A DNA stretch of 5,933 nt from an uncultured Selenomonadales bacterium (lineage in GTDB: Bacteria; Bacillota; Negativicutes; Selenomonadales; Selenomonadaceae): contig CAMJAZ010000123.1 of the NCBI GenBank assembly GCA_946403735.1, positions 1-5,933 on the forward strand, given 5' to 3'. Position 1 is the first letter of the stretch; each line of letters starts with the position of its first letter. This document shows, piece by piece, positions 1-5,844 of the stretch. The translations under genes and the position numbers were made by a program. The notes beneath the pieces are model-generated. The model did no database searches. It had not been told where the DNA came from and saw only the letters and a list, made by a program, of their open reading frames with translations.

Positions 1-1
1 C

Positions 2-1021
2 TTGCTTTACACGAGCGGTTCAACTGGAATTCCCAAAGGCGTTAAGCTTACCCACAAAAATTTAGTTTGCTTTATTGATTGGTACAAAAAATTTTACAAC
101 TTAACTGAAAAAAATTGTGTCGGCGCTTATGCAAGTTTCGGCTTTGATGCAAATATGTTTGACACTTACCCTGCCTTGACTAGCGGCGCGGCATTGTGCA
201 TTGTACCAGAAGAAATGCGCCTTGACTTGGAAGGTATGAACTCTTACTTTGAAAAAAATCATGTCACGCACGCTTTCATGACAACGCAGGTCGGCAGACA
301 ATTCGCAACTGACATTGATAACCACTGCTTGAAATATTTAACGGTCGGCGGAGAAAAACTTGTTACGCTTGACCCGCCGAAAAATTTTATTTTAGTAAAT
401 GGCTACGGTCCTACCGAATGTACAATTATGATAACGGCTTTTAAAGTTAAAAAGTTTGAAAATAATATTCCTATAGGCAAGCCGCTTGACAATGTGAAAT
501 TGTACGTAGTCGACACAAATGGACACCGCGTACCAGTTGGAGCTTGCGGCGAACTTTGGGCGGCAGGTCCTCGCGTCGGCGCGGGTTATCTCAATCGCCC
601 TGAAAAAACTGCCGAAGTCTTCATAAAAAATCCTTTTGACAACGGCGCGTATGAAAATCTTTACAAGACGGGCGATATTGTTCGCTATCGTGCTGACGGA
701 AATATTGAGTTCGTCGGCAGACGTGACGGGCAAGTCAAAATTCGCGGTTTTCGCGTTGAACTTTCGGAAGTTGAAAAAATTATTCGAGATTTCGACTGCA
801 TAAAAGACGCTACGGTTGCCGCCTTCGACCACCCTGCAGGAGGAAAATTTATTGCCGCTTATGTTGTAAGCGACGAAAAAATTTCAATCGACGCGCTGAA
901 TAATTTCATTGCTGAACGCAAGCCGCCGTATATGATTCCTGCCGTTACAATGCAAATTGATAAAATTCCGCTCAATCAAAACGGTAAAGTCAATCGCCGC
1001 GTCTTGCCTAAACCTGAATTG
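2..1021 (+). other. Adenylation domain A1 (N-terminus missing)
   Basis: The domain begins at the P-loop-like core motif A3 (LYTSGSTGIPKGV, residues 2-14); motifs A1 and A2 lie outside the window. Also visible are A4 around FGFDANMFD (46-54), A5 GYGPTE (134-139), A6 from GELWAAG (183-189), A7 YKTGDI (221-226), A8 GRRDGQVKIRGFRVEL (239-254) and A10 PLNQNGKV (323-330), with Lys329 as the catalytic lysine of the swinging C-terminal subdomain. Aligning by eye to the GrsA Phe-A domain gives a binding-pocket code of roughly D-A-F-F-T-G-G-I-M-K. This resembles valine/isoleucine-type pockets (DAF.xGG), so a branched aliphatic substrate is the best guess. The position-278 residue is uncertain because the FMTTQ loop is hard to align without structure. 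Confidence 0.9.
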
Positions 1022-4000
1022 CAAACGGCTGAAGTTGACAACACCAAAAGAAATTTCAACGTCTTGGAAAAATCTTTGATTGAAATTATCGGCGAAGTTA
1101 TCGGACTCAAAGAATTTAGCGCCACCACTGAATTAAATTATCTTGGCTTGGCTAGCATTTCCGCGATTAAACTTGCCACGAAAATTTATAAAAAATTCGG
1201 CGTAAATATCCCAGTCAAAAAACTTTTAAGCGGCACTCTTGAAACGATTGAAGATGAACTTTTAACTTTCTTGCTGTCCAATAAAAAATCTTCCGCGCAG
1301 ACTTCAACGGCAGTCAGTTCAATTCGCATAAGCAACGTTCAACGCGGCATTTACTTAGAGTGTATGAAAAATCCGCTGTCGACTTCGTACAATGTGCCGT
1401 TTATTTGCAACTTCGCGGCTGATATGGACGTTGCCAAACTTGTCGACGCCGTGAAAAAAATTGTCGCCGCTCATCCGTCAATCAACATTCATTTTGAACT
1501 GCGCGGGGAAGATATTATGCAGGTGACTAATCAGACCGTTGAACCTGCCATTCCCATTCGTACGCTTGATGAAAATGATTTTGCCACGTTTAAAAATAAT
1601 TTCGTCAAACCGTTTAAGCTTGACGCCGAGCCGCTTTATCGTTTTGAAATTGTAAAAACTCCTGCGCGGGTAAGTTTGTTTGTCGATATTCACCATTTGA
1701 TTTTTGACGGTACGTCAATGAATTTGTTCATGGCAAATTTGAAAATTTTGCTTGACGGCGGCAAACTTGAAAGTGAAAGTGCAACTTATTTTGACTTCGT
1801 ACGCGAAGAAGAAACTAATTTTGACGCAAATAAAAATTTCTTCGCCGACCTGCTGAAAGACTTTGAAACGTCTAGCGAAATTACTTCTGACGTTCACGGC
1901 AAAGTTGACGGCGAACCAAAAATTTTTGAGCAAGCAATTTCAAGCAACGTCGAAAGTTTTTGCCACGAAAAAGGATTGACGCCCGCCGCGTTGTGTCTTG
2001 CCGTGCTAAGTTATGTTGTTGCAAGATATACCGCCAACAGCAAAGTTTACTTGACGACAATTTCAAGTGGTCGCGCTAACGTCAAATTCGCTGACACTTT
2101 TGGAATGTTAGTTAATACCTTGCCGCTTTTCGCCGAATTGGAAAATATTTCCGTCGCCGAGTTCCTCAAAAAAATTTCAAAAATGTTCAGTGGCGTTATC
2201 GAACACGAAAATTATCCATTCGCGCAGATTGCCGCCGATTATTCTTTCACGCCCAAAATTATGTACGAATATCAAGTTGGCGTCGTCGATGAACATCAGA
2301 TTCCGAAATTTATCGGCGTTGAAAATTTTGCTCACGACGCCGCAAAGTTCAAGCTGATTGTTCGCATTGTTGGCGAAATTTCCGCGCCGCGCCTTTCAAT
2401 CGAATACAACACCGCCGATTACAGCGCAAATTTGATTGAGGGGCTGGCGAAGTCATTTAACATTGCAATGGAAAAATTTACCGCGCAGATTGATTCGCCG
2501 CTGAAAAAAATTTCGCTCATTGACGACGAACGCGCCCAAATTTTGGCAAAGTTCCGCAGTAACACCGATCCTTCAACGATCGGCAGAATTTACAATTTCT
2601 ATCACGAAGGATTTGAAGATTTCGCGCTGAAAACTCCTGACGCTACGGCGTTAATTGCTGCTGATGAAACTTTCACTTATCGGCAACTTGACGACGCGGC
2701 GAATAGAATTGCTAACGCTTTAATTGCTCGTGGCATTAAACCGCAAAGTCGCGTTGCATTGCTACTGCCGAGAACTTCACGCGCCATTATTTCAATGTTT
2801 GGCGTACTCAAAGCTGGTTGCGCTTACATTCCCTGCGATACCGAATACCCCATTGAAAGAATAAATCAGATTCTTGACGATTCGCAAGCGGCGTACATAA
2901 TCACCACTGCTGACAGAATTTCCGACGAAAAATATTTAGACGTTGAAAAACTTTTGGCTCATGAAAATTCGACGCGCCCGCAAATAAATATTTCGCCCAA
3001 CGATACAGCCTATTTAATTTATACTTCTGGTTCAACTGGTAAGCCCAAAGGCGTTATGATTGCTCATCGAAACGCCGCAAATTTCTTTACCAACAATCCT
3101 GCTAACATTATGGTTGACATTCTCGTCAAAAATGCTAAAAGATTCGTCAGCGTTAGTACTTTTTCATTTGACTTGACGCTGAAAGAAATTATTCTGCCTT
3201 TGTTCAACGGTTTAACTTTGATTCTTGCGGACAAGGAACAGGCGAACAATCCCGACAAGTTGGCGGAATTGATTGTGAAAAACGGCGGCGACGCGATTAA
3301 TGCCACGCCTTCAAGAATTTATCAGTATTTGGAGTCAGACGCATTTTCTAACGCGATGAAAGATTTTAAATTCATCGGTAGCGGCGGTGAAAAATATCCT
3401 GAAAAACTTTTGACGAAGTTGCGGACTATCACTAACGCGCGAATTGTCAATACATACGGTCCAACTGAAACGACAATTTCTGCGAATATGAAAGACTTGA
3501 CGCACGCTAAAAATATTTCTGTTGGTCGTCCACTTTTCAACGTCACTGAATTTATTGTTGACAGTGACGGAAATGAATTACCGCCTGGCATTGTTGGCGA
3601 ACTTTACATTGGCGGCGCTGGCGTCGGTAAAGGCTATAACAATCTGCCTGAAAAAACTGCTGAAAGATTTATCGAATATAACGGCTTGCGCGTCTATAAA
3701 TCTGGTGACTATGCACGTTGGACTGATGAAGGCGACGTGGAAATTTTAGGCAGGCTTGACAATCAAATTAAACTGCGCGGCTTGCGAATTGAACTTGGAG
3801 AAGTTGAAAGCGCTTTATCAAAAATTGACGGCATTAAAACTTACGTCGTAAAAATTGCTAAGATTAAAGGCATTGAACATCTTTGCGCGTACTTCACGGC
3901 TGATAAAATTCTTGACCCTGAAAACTTGAAAAAAATTCTCGGCGCAACTTTGCCCAATTACATGGTGCCAACTGCTTACCTGCAACTTAAAAAAATGCCT

Positions 4001-5512
4001 ATGACGCTGAATGGCAAGATTGACGCAAAGTCATTGCCCGAAGCTACAATTTCCCGTAGCAAGTCGACTGCTAAAGCCGATAACAAAATTGAAGCGGATT
4101 TCTGCAAAATTTTCGGCGCGATACTGCAACTTGAAGACGTTGGCGCGGATGAAAGTTTCTTTGATTTGGGCGGTACTTCGCTACTCGTGACGCGCGTTGT
4201 CATTATGGCTCAAAAGCTTGGCTACAAAGTAAGTTTTGCCGATGTTTTTCTTAATCGGACGCCGCGTGAACTTGCCGCACTTCAAAATTCTTCGACAACT
4301 TCAACCCTCGACAAAGAAATTTCCGATTATGATTACTCTAAACTTGAACCGATTCTAAACGATAACACTTTAGAAAATTTCCGCAATGGCGAACGTCAAC
4401 CGCTCGGCAATATAATTTTGACTGGCGCGACTGGTTATTTGGGCATTCACATTTTGCACGAATTTATTGAAAATCACTCTGGCAAAGTTTATTGTCTCCT
4501 GCGCGGGCGAAAAGATTTACCTGCCGAACAACGTATGAAAGCTCAACTTTTCTACTATTTCGATCAAAGTTACGCGGAACTTTTCGGCAAGCGAATTTTC
4601 ATTCTTGAAGGCGACGTGACCCGCGCAGATACACTCGAACAAATAAAAAATCTTAGCGACGTGTCGACCGTCATAAACTGCGCGGCGTTGGTTAAACATT
4701 TTTCAACGGGCAATGAAATTGAAGTCGTCAACGTCGGCGGCGTAAAAAATTTGATTGACGTTTGCAAGGCTTGCAATTTGCAGTTCATTCAAATTTCGAC
4801 CATAAGCACCATTCGTAACGGCATTAAAGGCGAAGTCGACGAAAATATTTCACCTACTGAAAAAACGCTTTACTTTCGGCAAATGCTCACGAATAAATAT
4901 GTACGCTCGAAATTTTTGGCGGAACGTGCAATTCTTGACGCCGTTGCAAATGACGGACTCAACGCTAAAATTATGCGCGTCGGTACTTTATCGGCAAGAT
5001 ATTCAGACGGCGAATTTCAAATTAACGCTGGAACAAATTCTTCAATGGGCAGGCTGAAAATTTACGCGATAATTGGCAAATGTCCTTTCGCGCATATGGA
5101 TAACCTTGTTGAGTTTTCACCTATTGACGAAGTTGCAAAGACAATTCTGATGTTGTCCGAAACGCCAAAAGAATGTATCATCTTCCACCCTGTCAATCAT
5201 CATAACATGTCAATCGGCGATGTTATTCGCGCCATGAAAAGTTGCGGACTTGATATAAATTTCGTTGAACAGGAAGATTTTCAAGCGGCATGGCAAGCGG
5301 CAGAGGAAAATCCCGACAAGGCTAAAATTTTGACAAGTAGCATTGCTTATCGTGGCGGAAATAATGATTCTGAAGTTGTCACCTTTCCAAAAAATAATTT
5401 GTACACAATGCAAGTACTTTATCGGCTCGGCTACAGCTGGCCCGTCACTATGTGGGAATACGTAGAAAAATTTATCAGTCTGTTACAAAAACTTGGTTTC
5501 TTCAGCGTGTAA
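2..5512 (+). CDS. Non-ribosomal peptide synthetase with terminal reductase, A-T-C-A-T-R, 5' partial
   Basis: This is the C-terminal 1836 residues of a cytosolic multimodular NRPS. The frame is open at the left edge, so the TTG at base 2 is not a real start, and the true start and first part of A1 lie upstream. Domains in order: A1 (1-340), T1 (352-425, Ser385), C (441-850, HHLIFDG 564-570), A2 (865-1348), T2 (1358-1428, Ser1393) and reductase (1468-1836, GATGYLG 1475-1481, Tyr1633/Lys1637). Two amino acids are activated as adenylates, tethered to phosphopantetheine, condensed, and released reductively, giving a peptide aldehyde or alcohol; aldehydes of this kind can cyclise to imines and pyrazinones. 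No epimerase, methyltransferase or thioesterase domain is visible, so L residues are expected for the part seen. All core motifs are present and there is no frameshift, so the protein looks functional. The visible order matches AusA-like dimodular synthetases. The substrates and product are inferred. The gene appears to be the last of its transcript, since a terminator follows within about 20 bases. Confidence 0.95.
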   Translation: MLYTSGSTGIPKGVKLTHKNLVCFIDWYKKFYNLTEKNCVGAYASFGFDANMFDTYPALTSGAALCIVPEEMRLDLEGMNSYFEKNHVTHAFMTTQVGRQFATDIDNHCLKYLTVGGEKLVTLDPPKNFILVNGYGPTECTIMITAFKVKKFENNIPIGKPLDNVKLYVVDTNGHRVPVGACGELWAAGPRVGAGYLNRPEKTAEVFIKNPFDNGAYENLYKTGDIVRYRADGNIEFVGRRDGQVKIRGFRVELSEVEKIIRDFDCIKDATVAAFDHPAGGKFIAAYVVSDEKISIDALNNFIAERKPPYMIPAVTMQIDKIPLNQNGKVNRRVLPKPELQTAEVDNTKRNFNVLEKSLIEIIGEVIGLKEFSATTELNYLGLASISAIKLATKIYKKFGVNIPVKKLLSGTLETIEDELLTFLLSNKKSSAQTSTAVSSIRISNVQRGIYLECMKNPLSTSYNVPFICNFAADMDVAKLVDAVKKIVAAHPSINIHFELRGEDIMQVTNQTVEPAIPIRTLDENDFATFKNNFVKPFKLDAEPLYRFEIVKTPARVSLFVDIHHLIFDGTSMNLFMANLKILLDGGKLESESATYFDFVREEETNFDANKNFFADLLKDFETSSEITSDVHGKVDGEPKIFEQAISSNVESFCHEKGLTPAALCLAVLSYVVARYTANSKVYLTTISSGRANVKFADTFGMLVNTLPLFAELENISVAEFLKKISKMFSGVIEHENYPFAQIAADYSFTPKIMYEYQVGVVDEHQIPKFIGVENFAHDAAKFKLIVRIVGEISAPRLSIEYNTADYSANLIEGLAKSFNIAMEKFTAQIDSPLKKISLIDDERAQILAKFRSNTDPSTIGRIYNFYHEGFEDFALKTPDATALIAADETFTYRQLDDAANRIANALIARGIKPQSRVALLLPRTSRAIISMFGVLKAGCAYIPCDTEYPIERINQILDDSQAAYIITTADRISDEKYLDVEKLLAHENSTRPQINISPNDTAYLIYTSGSTGKPKGVMIAHRNAANFFTNNPANIMVDILVKNAKRFVSVSTFSFDLTLKEIILPLFNGLTLILADKEQANNPDKLAELIVKNGGDAINATPSRIYQYLESDAFSNAMKDFKFIGSGGEKYPEKLLTKLRTITNARIVNTYGPTETTISANMKDLTHAKNISVGRPLFNVTEFIVDSDGNELPPGIVGELYIGGAGVGKGYNNLPEKTAERFIEYNGLRVYKSGDYARWTDEGDVEILGRLDNQIKLRGLRIELGEVESALSKIDGIKTYVVKIAKIKGIEHLCAYFTADKILDPENLKKILGATLPNYMVPTAYLQLKKMPMTLNGKIDAKSLPEATISRSKSTAKADNKIEADFCKIFGAILQLEDVGADESFFDLGGTSLLVTRVVIMAQKLGYKVSFADVFLNRTPRELAALQNSSTTSTLDKEISDYDYSKLEPILNDNTLENFRNGERQPLGNIILTGATGYLGIHILHEFIENHSGKVYCLLRGRKDLPAEQRMKAQLFYYFDQSYAELFGKRIFILEGDVTRADTLEQIKNLSDVSTVINCAALVKHFSTGNEIEVVNVGGVKNLIDVCKACNLQFIQISTISTIRNGIKGEVDENISPTEKTLYFRQMLTNKYVRSKFLAERAILDAVANDGLNAKIMRVGTLSARYSDGEFQINAGTNSSMGRLKIYAIIGKCPFAHMDNLVEFSPIDEVAKTILMLSETPKECIIFHPVNHHNMSIGDVIRAMKSCGLDINFVEQEDFQAAWQAAEENPDKAKILTSSIAYRGGNNDSEVVTFPKNNLYTMQVLYRLGYSWPVTMWEYVEKFISLLQKLGFFSV
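1055..1276 (+). other. Peptidyl carrier domain T1
   Basis: Residues 352-425 form a carrier domain between A1 and C. The phosphopantetheine attachment serine is Ser385 (codon AGC, 1154-1156), in YLGLASISAIKLA. The usual LGG(D/H)S core reads LGLAS here, a mild deviation that keeps the serine and the following hydrophobic helix. It carries the aminoacyl donor for the condensation domain. A low-complexity Ser/Thr/Lys linker (about 426-440) joins it to the next domain. It needs a phosphopantetheinyl transferase, which is not encoded in this window. Confidence 0.88.
1322..2551 (+). other. Condensation domain
   Basis: Residues 441-850 form the peptide-bond-making domain. Visible motifs are a C1-like ISNVQRGIYLEC (443-454), a C2-like AHPSINIHF (490-498), the catalytic C3 motif HHLIFDG (564-570; His565 is the expected general base and Asp569 the structural acid), C4-like YFDFV (596-600), C5-like FGMLVNTLPL (700-709) and C6-like HENYPFAQI (735-743). 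It joins the T1-bound donor to the T2-bound acceptor. With no epimerase before it, an LCL type is expected, but this is inference and subtype was not tested by phylogeny. The intact HHxxxDG argues against a degenerate domain. Confidence 0.92.
2594..4045 (+). other. Adenylation domain A2 (complete)
   Basis: Residues 865-1348 form a full-length A domain. Motifs: A1-like FTYRQLDDAANRIANAL (891-907), A2 LKAGCAYIPCDTEYP (936-950), A3 LIYTSGSTGKPKGV (1005-1018), A4 around FSFDLTLKE (1054-1062), A5 NTYGPTETT (1150-1158), A6 GELYIGG (1199-1205), A7 YKSGDYARW (1232-1240), A8 GRLDNQIKLRGLRIELGE (1250-1267) and A10 MTLNGKI (1334-1340) with catalytic Lys1339. The by-eye pocket code against GrsA is about D-L-K-N-G-G-T-I-S-K. 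I do not recognise this as a standard code, so no substrate is assigned; a lysine at position 239 is unusual. It supplies the C-terminal residue, the one whose carboxyl is reduced on release. Confidence 0.94.
4073..4285 (+). other. Peptidyl carrier domain T2
   Basis: Residues 1358-1428 form the second carrier domain. The attachment site is a textbook DESFFDLGGTSLLVTRVV (1383-1400), with Ser1393 (codon TCG, 4178-4180) as the phosphopantetheinylated residue. It holds the A2 amino acid as acceptor and then the finished peptidyl thioester, which the neighbouring reductase attacks. A linker rich in Ser, Thr, Asp and Tyr (about 1429-1467, including DYDYSKLEP) leads into the reductase. Confidence 0.94.
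4403..5509 (+). other. Terminal thioester reductase domain (TD/R)
   Basis: Residues 1468-1836 form an extended short-chain dehydrogenase/reductase domain that releases the peptidyl thioester with NAD(P)H. Visible features: the Rossmann nucleotide-binding motif ILTGATGYLG (1472-1481, GxxGxxG), Arg1501 after the second strand (LLRG, a usual NADPH-phosphate contact), GDVT (1537-1540), INCAALVKHF (1558-1567), the Ser/Thr of the catalytic triad in QISTIST (1597-1603), and the YxxxK pair Tyr1633/Lys1637 in NKYVRSKFLAE (1631-1641). RVGTLSARYSDG (1659-1670) and FSPIDEVAKTI (1705-1715) are typical downstream elements. The length of about 370 residues and C-terminal position match the family. A first reduction gives an aldehyde; whether a second gives an alcohol cannot be read from sequence. 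A thioesterase is excluded, as no GxSxG hydrolase motif is seen here. Confidence 0.94.
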
Positions 5513-5532
5513 ATAATCCGTCGCCTATAATA

Positions 5533-5573
5533 AAAAAAGAGCCTCGCATAAATCGGCGGGGCTTTTTTGTTTT
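5533..5573 (+). terminator. Rho-independent terminator of the NRPS gene, possibly bidirectional
   Basis: An 8-bp stem pairs AGCCTCGC (5540-5547) with GCGGGGCT (5556-5563), with one G-U wobble and an 8-base loop (5548-5555). A further wobble and the flanking A-run (5532-5538) and T-run (5563-5568) can extend the stem. The T-run on the + strand follows the GC-rich stem directly, and it sits about 20 bases after the stop codon. The upstream A-run becomes a T-run on the - strand, so it could also stop transcription entering from the right, with one C-A mismatch in that orientation. Confidence 0.88.
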
Positions 5574-5601
5574 ACGGAACTAATTTAATTCTTCATATAT
5601 A

Positions 5602-5697
5602 TGACATTCCCGAGCCGAAAGGCGGGGGCTTGATGAGCAATTAGTTCACTAAGTGCTACGCTACGGTGTGGGTTAGTGTACGGAGTGCCCCACACCG
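5602..5697 (-). ncRNA. Candidate omegaRNA scaffold / IS right end, copy A
   Basis: On the - strand this segment contains a 9-bp perfect hairpin (5664-5672 with 5689-5697), then TAGCGTAG, ACTAAT, and a C-rich stem (around 5609-5629: GCC/GGC and CCC/GGG pairs with an internal mismatch, loop TTTC), ending in GGGAATGTCA. Compact 3' hairpins that end directly before a guide are characteristic of TnpB omegaRNAs. The guide would be the bases below 5602. No promoter is identified, and expression cannot be judged. Confidence 0.3.
5664..5697. repeat. Perfect 9-bp inverted repeat (hairpin)
   Basis: CGGTGTGGG (5664-5672) pairs perfectly with CCCACACCG (5689-5697) around a 16-base loop. No T-run follows on either strand, so it is not a standard terminator. 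It lies immediately next to the TAGCGTAG block of copy A, which fits a structured part of a mobile-element end or scaffold RNA. Confidence 0.7.
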
Positions 5698-5783
5698 AAA
5701 CGACTTCATTGCTTACAAGACACGAGCCGTTGATTTTTTACACGTTTTTGATAAAGCGGAAGGCTAACCGCTAATTAAATTTT

Positions 5784-5831
5784 AATGCGTTTTACGCCGC
5801 TTTTCGATAAATTCTGTACTTTCAACGCATT
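5784..5831. repeat. 8-bp inverted repeat between the two element copies
   Basis: AATGCGTT (5784-5791) pairs with AACGCATT (5824-5831) around a 32-base loop. A competing short hairpin, GCGT/ACGC (5787-5790 with 5794-5797), shares its left arm. The inverted repeat lies just outside the right end of copy B. No function is assigned, and a structure this size could arise by chance in AT-rich DNA. Confidence 0.4.
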
Positions 5832-5844
5832 TGTAGTCTATCTT

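Larger units (their letters stand above)
5585..5737 (-). pseudogene. Possible tnpB C-terminal tail relic (copy nearer the NRPS)
   Basis: A 50-codon open stretch lies between an in-frame TAA (5738-5740) and a terminal TAA (5585-5587). Its translation includes VSVWGTPYTNPHRSVA and IAHQAPAFRLGNV. The QAPAFR-like ending, coded by the C-rich hairpin, resembles the extreme C-termini of TnpB proteins whose last codons overlap the omegaRNA scaffold. Its TPYTNPHRSVA aligns with TAKVDNQRHYSVV from the copy at the right edge. There is no start codon with a ribosome binding site, and none of the RuvC or zinc-finger motifs of TnpB is present, so at best it is a truncated relic. It could be chance, given the short length. 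Confidence 0.33.

Noticed and set aside
2..4. TTG as a start codon of the NRPS
   Set aside because: It falls inside the strongly conserved A3 motif of an adenylation domain, and no upstream sequence is available; the reading frame clearly enters from outside the window.
392..832. 146-codon - strand open frame, and other - strand frames of 60-90 codons inside the NRPS
   Set aside because: They lie antisense to conserved NRPS motifs, show no recognisable domain, and are expected by-products of the codon bias of the + strand gene.
3522..3749. 75-codon + strand frame in A2
   Set aside because: It overlaps the A6-A7 motifs of the NRPS in another frame and has no independent support.
2..4045. Recent duplication of the two A domains
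   Set aside because: They share only family core motifs; pocket residues and intervening sequence differ widely, so they are ordinary paralogous domains.
5664..5697. Hairpin as a second terminator
   Set aside because: The stem is good but no T-run follows on either strand.
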